From: Rhizobium sp. ACO-34A | Lineage (GTDB): Bacteria > Pseudomonadota > Alphaproteobacteria > Rhizobiales > Rhizobiaceae | DNA length: 64,000 bases | Direction: 5' to 3' | NCBI GenBank assembly: GCA_002600635.1 | Contig: CP021371.1 | Span: 2,111,001 to 2,175,000 of the forward strand | In this document: one piece after another, positions 25,528-34,379 of the stretch | How positions within the stretch are numbered: the first letter of the stretch is position 1 | Layout: every line of letters starts with the position of its first letter | Made by a program: the position numbers and the translations under genes | The notes under the pieces: generated by a model | Seen by the model: only the letters and a program-made list of their open reading frames with translations | The model's database searches: none | What the model was told of the DNA's origin: nothing

Positions 25528-26694
25528 TCAGCCTTTTGCGCGATAGCCGTAGAGCCAGTCGAAATCAGCGGCGAGGCTCTGCGGCTGACGCAGCGACAGA
25601 ACGATGTCGCGCGCGACGCGGACCGGCCCGCGCGCATGATAGGCGAATTTGTTGAAGGCGCCACGCGCCTTCACCCTGCCAGCGCGCGCCTTGCGGTGGG
25701 TTTCGAATGCCGCAAGCGACTGCGCGAGCGGAAGGGAGCCGGAGACGTAACCGGCAAGCTCGAACCCGTCCTCGATGGCCATGACCGCGCCCTGCGCCGA
25801 AAACGGCATCATTGCGTGGGCCGCATCCCCGATCAGCACCGTGTCGCGACCGTTCTGCCAGTGTCCGGGCGAAGCTTCGTAAAGCGGCCAGAACGTTGCC
25901 TGTTTCACAGCGGCGAGAAGCGCCAGAATGAAGGGGTTCCAGCCGGAAAACTGTGCCAGCAGCATGCCATGCTGGATGTCGCTTCCCTGTGCCGCCCAGG
26001 TTTCACCCGGGTTCATGCCCGCGGCAATGGCGACGAGGTTGAAACCGTCGATCTCGTTCACCGGATAGCAGACCAGATGCGTCTTGGGGCCGAGAAAGGC
26101 GGTAACGCAGCGATTGCTCAGGAAAGCGGGCGCGCTGGCGGCGGGAACGGTAAAGCGCCAGGCGATATTGCCGGAGAAGGCGATCTTCGGGCTGCCCTCG
26201 ATGAGTTTTCGCGCCGGCGACCATGCGCCATCCGCTCCGACGACCAGTTCGGGCCTGGTCCCGGTCATGGCCTCTATCTCCGATGCGGTGGCGTTTTCGA
26301 TCCGCCGCCCGAGATGGAGCTTGCAGTGGGAATTACGGATGACCGCGGTCAACAGTGCCTGCTGAAGCGTTGAGCGATGAAGAACGCCATAGGGCGCTCC
26401 CCAGCGATCGCGGGCGAAGCGACCAGCGGGAACGGTGGCAAGGGGCTTGAGCGATGTGCCCGAGGCGAGCCGGATCTCGTCCGGCTCCAGCCAGTGCTGT
26501 TCTATCTCCGGCAATACGCCGAGTTCGGCGAGAATGCGGGTTGCGTTGGGCGAGAGCTGGAGACCGGCTCCCACCTCACCGAGTTGCGGTGCCTGTTCCA
26601 GAATGTCGACATGAATGCCATGCCGTGCGAGCGAAAGCGCAGCAGTCAAGCCCGCGACGCCTGCTCCGATGATGGCGGCGGTCTTGATGGTCAT
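25528..26694 (-). CDS. FAD-dependent aromatic-ring-type monooxygenase (salicylate hydroxylase-like)
   Basis: 388 residues of the PHBH/UbiH-like group A flavoprotein monooxygenases. Dinucleotide-binding GAGVAG at 10-15, the DG motif in VVGADGAWSPAR, and the GD motif in VLIGDAAHAMMPF are all in place. The substrate cannot be read from sequence; likely candidates are hydroxybenzoates or another aromatic acid. No ring-cleavage or transport gene lies beside it. The CHCC gene is 25 bp downstream of it in top-strand coordinates but upstream in transcription, so the two may share a transcript. Confidence 0.85.
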   Translation of the reverse strand: MTIKTAAIIGAGVAGLTAALSLARHGIHVDILEQAPQLGEVGAGLQLSPNATRILAELGVLPEIEQHWLEPDEIRLASGTSLKPLATVPAGRFARDRWGAPYGVLHRSTLQQALLTAVIRNSHCKLHLGRRIENATASEIEAMTGTRPELVVGADGAWSPARKLIEGSPKIAFSGNIAWRFTVPAASAPAFLSNRCVTAFLGPKTHLVCYPVNEIDGFNLVAIAAGMNPGETWAAQGSDIQHGMLLAQFSGWNPFILALLAAVKQATFWPLYEASPGHWQNGRDTVLIGDAAHAMMPFSAQGAVMAIEDGFELAGYVSGSLPLAQSLAAFETHRKARAGRVKARGAFNKFAYHARGPVRVARDIVLSLRQPQSLAADFDWLYGYRAKG

Positions 26695-26719
26695 GGAACT
26701 GGCCGATCAGGAGCGCCGC

Positions 26720-26965
26720 TCAGGCCGCCTTCACGTGGTAGACGCAGCCCGGCGGGTTGGTCTGTTCGGCCTTGAGGGACGGGTTGTACTTGTAGAGCGT
26801 CGAGCAATAGGAACAGACCTTCTCGTTGTCATGTCCCATGTCGATGAAGATGTGTGGATGATCGAACGGAGCCGATGCGCCCGTGCACATGAATTCCTTC
26901 ACGCCGATCTCGATCACCGCGTGACCGCCGTCGTTCTGGAAATGGGGAATGCTGTGCCCGGCCAT
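26720..26965 (-). CDS. CHCC zinc-finger protein (NDUFS6-like complex I accessory subunit)
   Basis: 81 residues. The zf-CHCC pattern is seen as C27 (EFMCTGASAPFDHPH), H36-P-H38, then C51-S-Y-C54 in VCSYCSTLYKY. Mitochondrial NDUFS6/13-kDa subunit carries the same zinc site and alphaproteobacteria have this short homologue. ATG 26965 follows GGAG at six bases; a much longer open frame upstream to 27847 lies antisense to the hydrolase gene and is not used. Divergent from the hydrolase gene, 168 bp apart. Confidence 0.9.
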   Translation of the reverse strand: MAGHSIPHFQNDGGHAVIEIGVKEFMCTGASAPFDHPHIFIDMGHDNEKVCSYCSTLYKYNPSLKAEQTNPPGCVYHVKAA

Positions 26966-27133
26966 GTTTTTCTCCGCTATGCCATTCGAAAGTGCCCGGA
27001 CATTATCTTTCTTCCTTTGAAAAGGGTAGAGCCAAACACGGTCCGGAGTCACAGAAAAACGCAGCGGGAGGGGTTTGAGGCTGGCGCGGCTTTCAATATT
27101 GTTGCGCCACAATGCTGCCGACAGGAATGACCG

Positions 27134-27919
27134 ATGAATCTCGATGCGCCTCCTTTCTCTTCCTTCATGCATGATGGCTTCCAGCTGGCCTATTTCGACG
27201 AGGGGGATCCATCGGGTGAGCCGGTGCTGCTGATTCACGGCTTTGCCTCGACGGCAAACGTCAACTGGGTCTATCCGGGATGGCTGAGGACCTTGGGCGA
27301 AGCGGGCTATCGCGTGATCGCCCTCGACAACAGGGGGCATGGCGCGAGCGACCGGCCGCATGAGCAGGAGGCCTATTATCCCTCCCTGATGGCCGGAGAT
27401 GCGGCAGCACTGCTGATTCACCTCGGGATCGAGCAGGCCCATGTCATGGGCTATTCGATGGGTGCGCGCATCTCCGCATTTCTCGCGATCGAGCACGCGG
27501 ACCGCGTTCGTTCTCTCGTCTTCGGTGGATTGGGGATCGGCCTTTGCGATGGTGTCGGTGACTGGGATCCGATTGCCGAAGCGCTTCTGGCTCCTTCGCT
27601 CGACGATGTGACTCATGCGCGCGGACGGATGTTCCGGCAGTTCGCCGAGCAGACTCATTCGGACCGCTTCGCGCTTGCCGCCTGCATCAGCACGTCGAGG
27701 GAACTGGTGAGCCGCGCGGATATCGCAAGGGTCGATGTGCCAACCCTGATTGCCGTCGGAACCAAGGACGACATTGCAGGGTCGCCGCACGAACTGGCCG
27801 CCCTTATGCCCCATGCGCAGGCCATCGATATCCCGAACCGCGACCATATGCTGGCCGTCGGTGACCGGGTGTTCAAGAAGGCCGTGCTGGAGTTTTATCG
27901 CGAGCTGGAAGGCGCTTAA
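27134..27919 (+). CDS. Alpha/beta-fold hydrolase
   Basis: 261 residues. Oxyanion motif LLIHGFAST, nucleophile Ser108 in GYSMGA, an acid in VGTKDD (~211) and the catalytic His238 in NRDHML. These give a complete triad of an esterase or C-C hydrolase type. Substrate unknown. It is a single gene: its stop overlaps the stop of the convergent enoyl-CoA hydratase gene by 3 bp. Confidence 0.88.
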   Translation: MNLDAPPFSSFMHDGFQLAYFDEGDPSGEPVLLIHGFASTANVNWVYPGWLRTLGEAGYRVIALDNRGHGASDRPHEQEAYYPSLMAGDAAALLIHLGIEQAHVMGYSMGARISAFLAIEHADRVRSLVFGGLGIGLCDGVGDWDPIAEALLAPSLDDVTHARGRMFRQFAEQTHSDRFALAACISTSRELVSRADIARVDVPTLIAVGTKDDIAGSPHELAALMPHAQAIDIPNRDHMLAVGDRVFKKAVLEFYRELEGA

Positions 27920-28719
27920 CGCCCGTTGAAAACCGGTCGTCGCTTTTCCGCGAACGCCGCGCGTCCCTCGGCATAATCCGCGCTGTCAAAGGTTGTCGCA
28001 CCGATGATTTCCGCTTCACGCAGGAGGTCGTCGTCGTTGGTTGCGACGGCTCGAAGGGCGAGCTTGGAAGCCTGCACCGATAGGGGCGCATTGGCCGCGA
28101 TGGTTTCGGCAAGCGACAGCGCGGCCGCGTCGAGGGCGGCGGAGGCGGTAACCTCTATCAGGAAGCCTGCGGTGGAGAGTTCTGTTGCCCCGAGCGCCAG
28201 GCCGGTGAAGAGCATCTTGCGGGAAATCTGCGGCCCGAGCGCGTGGAAGAAATCCTGCACGGCGTCGGCCGGATAGGCGAGGCCGAGACGTGCTGCGGGT
28301 ACCGCGAATGCGGCGTCTTCGGCTGCAATGCGAAGATCGGCTGCCGCCGCCAGCCCGAAGCCGCCGCCGTAGCAGATGCCGCGAATGGCGGCGATCACAG
28401 GGACGCGGGAATTGCGGATCGCTGCGAAGGCGGCGCTGTTTTCGCTTTCGTAGACCTTTGCCGTTGCAGTGTCCTTGCGCACAGTCGGAAATTCGGAGAT
28501 ATCCGCGCCGGCGCTGAAATCGCGGGTGCCGCCGCCGGTGAGTACGATCACGCGCGCCTCTCCCCAGGTGGCGAGCCAGTGCATCGCTTCGGGTATGGCG
28601 CGCCACATGGCGGCGTTGATTGCGTTTTTGCGCTCCGGGTTGTCGATCGTCAGGATACCCACGCCATTCTGGCTGGTGGCGAGGATCTTGCCGGCGGCGA
28701 ATTCACTGGTGTGTTTCAT
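27916..28719 (-). CDS. Enoyl-CoA hydratase/isomerase family protein
   Basis: 267 residues of the crotonase fold. The oxyanion-hole stretches are seen in GTRDFSAGADISEF and in IRGICYGGGFGLAAAADLRIA. The glutamate pair of classical hydratases is not clearly present: the second site reads VPAARLGLAYPADA. The protein could therefore be an isomerase, dehalogenase or another crotonase, so the hydratase name is only a family label. I chose ATG 28719; the extra 28 codons upstream run into the cysE promoter. Confidence 0.85.
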   Translation of the reverse strand: MKHTSEFAAGKILATSQNGVGILTIDNPERKNAINAAMWRAIPEAMHWLATWGEARVIVLTGGGTRDFSAGADISEFPTVRKDTATAKVYESENSAAFAAIRNSRVPVIAAIRGICYGGGFGLAAAADLRIAAEDAAFAVPAARLGLAYPADAVQDFFHALGPQISRKMLFTGLALGATELSTAGFLIEVTASAALDAAALSLAETIAANAPLSVQASKLALRAVATNDDDLLREAEIIGATTFDSADYAEGRAAFAEKRRPVFNGR

Positions 28720-28793
28720 TTCTCGGAGCCCATTTATGTTGAATCGAGGATGGACTATATAATGGCGTCTAGAATGAAACGAGGAGACCGGCG

Positions 28794-29618
28794 ATGGCCG
28801 CAAAGAGCGAATTCCTCAAGAGAGAGCATGTGATGTCGATGGACCCGATCTGGGATAGCCTCAAGGCTGAGGCACGGTCGGCCGCCGAGCATGACCCGTT
28901 GCTTGCAACCTTTCTCTATTCGACGATTCTCAATCATCGCTCGCTTGAGGACTGCGTCATCTACCGGATCTGTGAACGCCTCGATCACCCGGATCTGCAG
29001 GCGATCCTGCTGCGTCAGGCTTTCGATGAAATGCTGCGCGAGTGGCCGGAATGGGGCCAGATCGTGCGCGTCGACATTCAGGCTGTCTACGACCGTGACC
29101 CGGCCTGCACGCGGTTCATGGAGCCGGTGCTTTATTTCAAGGGCTTCCACGCCATCCAGACCCATCGTCTGGCCCATTGGATGTGGAACCGTGGCCGCCG
29201 CGACTTCTCTCTCTATCTGCAGAGCCGCTCCTCCAGCGTCTTCCAGACGGACATCAATCCGGCCGCACGGATCGGCAAGGGCATCTTCCTCGATCATGCG
29301 ACCGGCCTCGTGGTTGGGGAGACGGCGCGTATTGGAGATAACGTCTCGATCCTGCATGGCGTGACCCTCGGGGGTACCGGCAAGGAAGGCGCCGATCGTC
29401 ATCCGAAGATCGGCGACGGCGTGATGATCGGTGCGGGTGCCAAGGTGCTCGGTAACATCGAGGTCGGTTGCTGCTCGCGCGTTGCCGCCGGTTCGGTGGT
29501 GCTGAAGCCGGTGCCGAAGGGCTCGACCGTCGCCGGCGTTCCGGCACGGGTCGTGGGCGAAGCGGGTTGCCCTGAGCCCGCGCGGTCCATGGACCAGATG
29601 CTCGCTGCCGAAGATTGA
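28794..29618 (+). CDS. cysE: Serine O-acetyltransferase
   Basis: First step of cysteine synthesis, acetyl-CoA + L-serine to O-acetylserine. 274 residues. An N-terminal helical SATase_N domain (~15-120) is followed by a left-handed beta-helix with the hexapeptide run GKGIFLDHATGLVVGETARI. The catalytic His is in DHATG, and the cap loop is VTLGGTGKEGADRHPKIGDG. ATG 28794 has GGAGAC upstream. TATAAT at 28758-28763 could be its -10 box, without a good -35. Divergent from the hydratase gene. Confidence 0.96.
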   Translation: MAAKSEFLKREHVMSMDPIWDSLKAEARSAAEHDPLLATFLYSTILNHRSLEDCVIYRICERLDHPDLQAILLRQAFDEMLREWPEWGQIVRVDIQAVYDRDPACTRFMEPVLYFKGFHAIQTHRLAHWMWNRGRRDFSLYLQSRSSSVFQTDINPAARIGKGIFLDHATGLVVGETARIGDNVSILHGVTLGGTGKEGADRHPKIGDGVMIGAGAKVLGNIEVGCCSRVAAGSVVLKPVPKGSTVAGVPARVVGEAGCPEPARSMDQMLAAED

Positions 29619-29633
29619 TCGTAAAGTGGCCAT

Positions 29634-29666
29634 AACCGCCCGGTAAAGCATGCTTTCCGGGCGGTA
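29634..29666 (+). terminator. Hairpin after cysE
   Basis: A 9-bp perfect stem ACCGCCCGG/CCGGGCGGT (29635-29643 with 29657-29665) encloses a self-complementary AAAGCATGCTTT. No T-run follows, so termination strength is uncertain. Confidence 0.5.
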
Positions 29667-29745
29667 TTGACGGCGTTTGCGTCTTTACATCCGCGGACGG
29701 TGCATGCGACAAGCGGGCCGAATTGAATCGATACGGAGAATTTAA

Positions 29746-29949
29746 GTGAAGCCCGAAGAAATCAAGAAACTCGACGCCTATTTCAAGCGGATGTTCGGTC
29801 CGGGCATTTCCGTCAAGGCACGTCCGCGCAAGAACGACTCTGCCGAAGTTTATGCCGGCGAAGAGTTCCTTGGCGTGGTGTTCAAGGACGAGGAAGACGG
29901 CGACCTCTCCTACAATTTTTCGATGGCCATTCTGGACGTCGATCTCTAA
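29746..29949 (+). CDS. DUF3126 family protein
   Basis: 67 residues matching the short alphaproteobacterial DUF3126 family: KPEEIKKLDAYFKRMFG at the start and EEDGDLSYNFSMAILDVDL at the end. The start is GTG 29746 with ACGGAGAA seven bases upstream. Its function is not known. It is followed by a T-rich hairpin terminator, so it is probably a single-gene unit. Confidence 0.9.
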   Translation: MKPEEIKKLDAYFKRMFGPGISVKARPRKNDSAEVYAGEEFLGVVFKDEEDGDLSYNFSMAILDVDL

Positions 29950-30004
29950 TCTAAAAGTTGCATAGCAACTGATATATGTTTTCCTTTTCAAGGGTTGAAG
30001 GGTC

Positions 30005-30028
30005 GGCCGTGCTGCGGTCGGCTTTTTT
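30005..30028 (+). terminator. Intrinsic terminator after DUF3126 gene
   Basis: A short GC hairpin (GCCG at 30006-30009 with CGGC at 30019-30022) is followed directly by six T. The stem is short and the loop ~9 nt, but the T-run and position fit. Confidence 0.6.
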
Positions 30029-30148
30029 GTTTTGGTTGCAATTGCAACCATTGAGGGATATTGCGACGCACAAGACTACTTGACCAAAATTGTGCACCTG
30101 CTATCCTCCGCTGCATTGAAAAACGGCACGAGCAGGAGGATGTCGCGC

Positions 30149-30502
30149 ATGTTTAACTTCGATGAAGCCAACAAGAAGGGTAAGGAAGCCATGGATGCAC
30201 TGCTGAAAAATTATGCAGAAATCGGCAAGGGCTTCCAGGCCATCGCGACGGAAGCGTCCGAATATTCCAAGAAGTCCTTCCAGGACGCGAGCACTTTCAT
30301 GGAAACGCTCGCAGGCGCAAAAAGTGTCGAAAGCGCGTTTGAGTTGCAGTCGACTTTCCTGAAGTCCTCCTATGAGTCGTTCGTCGCAGAGGCGACGAAG
30401 ATGGGCGAGATGTACGCTGACCTCGCAAAGACGGTCTACAAGCCCTACGAGGCGACCATCGCCAAGGCGACTTCCTCTTCGCCGTTCTCCGCTGCGGCCT
30501 GA
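30149..30502 (+). CDS. Phasin family protein
   Basis: 117 residues, almost wholly alpha-helical, of the Phasin_2 type: FNFDEANKKGKEAMDALL at the start and a central KSVESAFELQSTFLKSSYE. Phasins coat polyhydroxyalkanoate granules and fit with phaC at 3687. I chose ATG 30149 because AGGAGG (30134-30139) is 9 bases before it. The ATG at 30140 touches that site and is unlikely to be used. A strong terminator follows. Confidence 0.9.
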   Translation: MFNFDEANKKGKEAMDALLKNYAEIGKGFQAIATEASEYSKKSFQDASTFMETLAGAKSVESAFELQSTFLKSSYESFVAEATKMGEMYADLAKTVYKPYEATIAKATSSSPFSAAA

Positions 30503-30534
30503 TAGCCTTTTCAACGGTATTTCCCGGGTTTTGA

Positions 30535-30563
30535 AGACCGGCCGCACTTGGTGCGGCCGGTCT
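30535..30563 (+). terminator. Intrinsic terminator after the phasin gene
   Basis: A perfect 12-bp stem, AGACCGGCCGCA with its complement, closes a 5-nt loop (30547-30551), followed by TGCGCTTTT. It starts 33 bp past the phasin stop. Confidence 0.8.
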
Positions 30564-30751
30564 TGCGCTTTTAAGGGGCTGATATACGCTTTGACTCTTT
30601 TCAGCCTTTTCGGTGCGTTGCGGCGATTCTGTTTGCAGTGAGCACCAGGGGGCTTAAAATCACCGGAATATGAACTACCTTACTGTCCTGAGTGTTCGTC
30701 CGTCGCATTGCGTCTTTGGCAAATCGGCCGGACAATGGAGAATGAACTGAA

Positions 30752-31102
30752 ATGATCGCCAAGCCGGTCTTCATGCAGAGCAATGGGCGCGAAGGGGACA
30801 ATGCCAATCGCGGCACGTCCGTCATCACGCGCACCAAGCCCAAGACGAAGAAACCGAACCTGTATCGCGTCCTGTTGCTGAACGATGACTACACCCCGAT
30901 GGAGTTCGTGATCCACATCCTGGAGCGCTTCTTCCAGAAGGACAGGGAAGCCGCCACCCGCATCATGTTGCATGTGCACAATCATGGCGTGGGCGAGTGT
31001 GGTGTCTTCACGTACGAAGTCGCCGAAACGAAGGTAAGCCAGGTGATGGACTTCGCAAGGCAGCATGAACACCCGCTGCAATGCGTCATGGAAAAGAAGT
31101 GA
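30752..31102 (+). CDS. clpS: ATP-dependent Clp protease adaptor ClpS
   Basis: 116 residues. After a ~35-residue flexible N-terminus comes the ClpS core: [16 protein letters not shown], then [21 protein letters not shown] with the residues that line the N-degron pocket. ClpS brings N-end-rule substrates to ClpA. ATG 30752 fits other rhizobial ClpS proteins, which begin MIA. clpA begins 9 bp later, so the two are an operon. Confidence 0.97.
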   Translation: MIAKPVFMQSNGREGDNANRGTSVITRTKPKTKKPNLYRVLLLNDDYTPMEFVIHILERFFQKDREAATRIMLHVHNHGVGECGVFTYEVAETKVSQVMDFARQHEHPLQCVMEKK

Positions 31103-31111
31103 GGATCTGAC

Positions 31112-33583
31112 GTGCCAACATTTTCTCCCAGCCTCGAAAAGGCGCTGCATCAGGCACTGACCTACGCCAACGAGCGGCACCATGAATATGCAACGCTCGA
31201 GCACCTGTTGCTTGCGCTGATCGACGACGCTGATGCGGCGGCCGTAATGGGCGCCTGCAATGTGAACCTCGATGCCCTCCGCAAGACCGTGATCGACTAT
31301 GTCGACAACGAACTGGCCAACCTCGTTACCGGTTACGACGAGGACTCCAAGCCGACCTCCGGTTTCCAGAGGGTCATCCAGCGCGCCGTGATCCACGTAC
31401 AGTCGTCGGGCCGCGAAGAAGTGACTGGCGCCAACGTTCTCGTCGCGATCTTCGCCGAGCGGGAAAGCCATGCGGCCTTCTTCCTGCAGGAACAGGAGAT
31501 GACCCGCTACGATGCCGTCAACTATATTTCGCACGGGATCGGCAAGCGGCCGGGTGCAGCCCAGGTTCGCCCGCCGCGTGGTGCCGAAGAGGGCGACAGC
31601 GAAGCCAAGCAGGCCCGCGAGCAGGAAGAGGGTTCCGCCAAGACCAAGCAGGAGGCGCTCAAGGCCTATTGCGTCAATCTGAACGAGAAGGCCAAGAGTG
31701 GCCGGATCGACCCGCTGATCGGTCGTCACGACGAGGTTAACCGTACCATTCAGGTGCTTTGCCGTCGCTCGAAGAACAATCCGCTCTATGTCGGTGATCC
31801 CGGCGTCGGCAAGACGGCGATTGCCGAGGGTCTCGCCAAGCGTATCGTCGAAGGCAAGGTTCCCGAAGCACTTGCCGATGCGACCATCTTCTCGCTCGAC
31901 ATGGGCACGCTGCTTGCGGGCACACGTTACCGTGGCGATTTCGAAGAGCGTCTGAAGCAGGTCGTCAAGGAGCTTGAGGATTACCCCGGTGCGGTACTCT
32001 TCATTGACGAGATCCATACGGTGATCGGCGCGGGCGCCACCTCGGGCGGCGCAATGGATGCGTCCAACCTTCTGAAGCCCGCGCTGTCGTCGGGTGCGAT
32101 CCGTTGCATCGGTTCGACCACCTACAAGGAATATCGCCAGTTCTTCGAAAAGGACCGCGCGCTCGTTCGTCGCTTCCAGAAGATCGATGTCAACGAGCCG
32201 TCCGTCGATGATGCGATCGAGATCATGAAGGGCCTCAAGCCCTATTTCGAGGACTATCACAAGCTTCGCTATACCAACGAGGCGATCAAGTCGGCCGTCG
32301 AGCTTTCGGCGCGCTACATCTCGGACCGCAAGCTGCCCGACAAGGCGATCGACGTGATCGACGAAACGGGCGCGGCCCAGATGCTCTTGCCTGCTTCGAA
32401 GCGGCGCAAGCTGATCACCGAGAAGGAGATCGAGGCAACGATCGCCACCATGGCCCGTATTCCGCCGAAGACGGTGTCCAAGGACGACGAGATGGTGCTG
32501 GCCAACCTCGAAAAGGAACTGCGCTCGGTCGTTTACGGCCAGGACAAGGCTATCGAGGCGCTTTCCACCTCGATCAAGCTTGCCCGTGCAGGTCTGCGTG
32601 AGCCGAACAAGCCTATTGGTTGCTATGTCTTCTCCGGTCCCACCGGCGTCGGCAAGACCGAGGTTGCCAAGCAGCTCGCCGCCTCGCTCGGTGTGGAACT
32701 GCTGCGCTTCGACATGTCGGAATACATGGAGCGGCACACGGTCTCGCGTCTGCTCGGTGCGCCTCCCGGCTATGTCGGCTTCGACCAGGGCGGTCTGCTG
32801 ACCGATGGTGTCGATCAGCATCCGCATTCGGTCGTGCTGCTCGATGAAATCGAGAAGGCGCATCCGGACATCTACAACATCCTGTTGCAGGTGATGGATC
32901 ACGGCTCGCTGACCGACCACAACGGCAAGAAGATCGACTTCCGCAACGTTATCCTGATCATGACGACCAATGCGGGCGCTTCCGAAATGGCGAAGTCCGC
33001 CATCGGCTTCGGTTCGTCCAAGCGGACCGGTGAGGATGAAGAGGCGCTGAACCGGCTGTTCACGCCCGAGTTCCGCAACCGTCTGGATGCGACCATTCCG
33101 TTCGCCCCGCTGCCGACGGAAGTCATCCATCAGGTCGTGCAGAAGTTCGTCATGCAGCTCGAGGCCCAGCTCTCCGAGCGCAATGTCACCTTCGACCTCT
33201 CGCCGGAGGCCATCGCATGGCTTGCCACGCGCGGCTACGACGAAAAGATGGGCGCCCGGCCGCTGTCGCGGATCATCCAGGAGCACATCAAGAAGCCGCT
33301 CGCCAACGAGATCCTGTTCGGCAAGCTCCGCAAGGGTGGCGTGGTCAAGGTTGGCGTCAAGAAGGACGAGGACGGCGCCGAGGTTCTCGATCTCGAATGC
33401 GTTTCCGATGCCGCTCCGGTGAAGCCGAAGCCTGAGGCAGAACTTGTCGAGGTCGCCGCCGAGGCGGTGGAGACCAAGAAAAAGCCGCGTAAGGCCAAGG
33501 CTAAGTCCGAAGCAGCGGAAACCGTCGTCGAGACCCCGCCGAAGCGTCGTGGCTCCGTGCCGAAAGTGCCCAAGAAAGGCTGA
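31112..33583 (+). CDS. clpA: ATP-dependent Clp protease ATP-binding subunit ClpA
   Basis: 823 residues. A ClpA/B N-domain pair (~1-145) and a charged linker come before two AAA+ modules. Walker A sites are GDPGVGKT (~228) and GPTGVGKT (~508). The ClpA-type IGF loop that docks to ClpP is seen as AIGFGSSKR. The last ~60 residues form a Lys/Ala/Glu-rich tail (KKKPRKAKAKSE) that goes beyond the usual end of ClpA. The start codon is GTG 31112 with GAGG upstream. A terminator follows at 33627. Confidence 0.97.
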   Translation: MPTFSPSLEKALHQALTYANERHHEYATLEHLLLALIDDADAAAVMGACNVNLDALRKTVIDYVDNELANLVTGYDEDSKPTSGFQRVIQRAVIHVQSSGREEVTGANVLVAIFAERESHAAFFLQEQEMTRYDAVNYISHGIGKRPGAAQVRPPRGAEEGDSEAKQAREQEEGSAKTKQEALKAYCVNLNEKAKSGRIDPLIGRHDEVNRTIQVLCRRSKNNPLYVGDPGVGKTAIAEGLAKRIVEGKVPEALADATIFSLDMGTLLAGTRYRGDFEERLKQVVKELEDYPGAVLFIDEIHTVIGAGATSGGAMDASNLLKPALSSGAIRCIGSTTYKEYRQFFEKDRALVRRFQKIDVNEPSVDDAIEIMKGLKPYFEDYHKLRYTNEAIKSAVELSARYISDRKLPDKAIDVIDETGAAQMLLPASKRRKLITEKEIEATIATMARIPPKTVSKDDEMVLANLEKELRSVVYGQDKAIEALSTSIKLARAGLREPNKPIGCYVFSGPTGVGKTEVAKQLAASLGVELLRFDMSEYMERHTVSRLLGAPPGYVGFDQGGLLTDGVDQHPHSVVLLDEIEKAHPDIYNILLQVMDHGSLTDHNGKKIDFRNVILIMTTNAGASEMAKSAIGFGSSKRTGEDEEALNRLFTPEFRNRLDATIPFAPLPTEVIHQVVQKFVMQLEAQLSERNVTFDLSPEAIAWLATRGYDEKMGARPLSRIIQEHIKKPLANEILFGKLRKGGVVKVGVKKDEDGAEVLDLECVSDAAPVKPKPEAELVEVAAEAVETKKKPRKAKAKSEAAETVVETPPKRRGSVPKVPKKG

Positions 33584-33626
33584 TCGTCAGGCATTGATTT
33601 GCCGAAGCACCGCTTAAATGTTCGAG

Positions 33627-33657
33627 ACCCCGGATCGGAAGACGATCCGGGGTTTTG
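33627..33657 (+). terminator. Intrinsic terminator after clpA
   Basis: An 11-bp perfect stem ACCCCGGATCG/CGATCCGGGGT with a 5-nt loop is followed by TTTGCTTTT, 43 bp past the clpA stop. Confidence 0.85.
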
Positions 33658-33763
33658 CTTTTCGGATGATGACGATCCCGTGATCGAAAGTAGCTATCCC
33701 TAGGTTCAGGTTGCGGCTGGTTGTCTCTGCGCGTAGCCTTGAAATGTAGCTCGATGCAGGCGG

Positions 33764-34189
33764 ATGAGCGTGATGGAAGCGGACAGAGACGAGTACATCA
33801 GGTTCACGGATGAACAGCGCGAACTGTGGAATCACGTTGAGGCTATGTGGGAAGTCGCCCGCCGCCGCGAGGTGGAGCCTGTCCGCAAACTTCTGCACCG
33901 CGATTATTCCGGCTGGGTCACGGGCACGGATGCGCCCCACGATTATGAAGCGGCGATCGCTTCTGTCGGACCCTATTCGCCACGCGTTCTGCGATATCGG
34001 TTGAAACCCCTCAAGGTCACCGTCGTGGACAATGAGGTGGGGGTGGTCCATTACAGCTATCAGGCCGAGGTCGAGACGCCGGATGCAGGCGGCAGGTCCG
34101 TCGCGGGACGCTGGACCGAAGTCTACAAGAGGGACGGTGACGGTTGGCTGATGATATCGGTCAGCGGCGGGCCTGACGGGATGCGCTGA
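33764..34189 (+). CDS. NTF2-like (SnoaL/DUF4440-type) protein
   Basis: 141 residues of the cone-shaped NTF2-like fold. An N-terminal helix (WNHVEAMWEVARRREVEPV) is followed by WVTGTDAPHDY and the beta-sheet run VVHYSYQAEVE...GRWTEVYKRDGDGWLMI. Members range from enzymes to ligand-binding proteins, and nothing here fixes the role. A start at ATG 33773 is equally likely and has AGGCGG at better spacing. It stands alone between clpA and azlC. Confidence 0.75.
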   Translation: MSVMEADRDEYIRFTDEQRELWNHVEAMWEVARRREVEPVRKLLHRDYSGWVTGTDAPHDYEAAIASVGPYSPRVLRYRLKPLKVTVVDNEVGVVHYSYQAEVETPDAGGRSVAGRWTEVYKRDGDGWLMISVSGGPDGMR

Positions 34190-34379
34190 GCCCGGTATGC
34201 CTTGCTTCCGGTGAGGCGCGCATCGATGGCCCTTCTTTCCGGCGAATCGGCGCCCGCTGTTCGTTTGCAAGCTCTGGCACGGGAGACCGGGATGGATAGT
34301 CTTGCGATCCGGCGTTCGAACGGTGTAGGTCTTTCAGCATCCATTCCGCGCGTTCCGGTTTCTCCGTGGCTTCTCTTCA

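Noticed and set aside
28739-28763. TTGAAT...TATAAT as cysE promoter
   Set aside because: The spacer is 13 bp; the -10 word is good but the pair does not fit, so it is mentioned only as a possible -10.
30680-33286. A long open frame (868 codons) antisense to clpA
   Set aside because: Produced by the third-position GC bias of clpA. Its product has no domain likeness, while the clpA frame is fully conserved.
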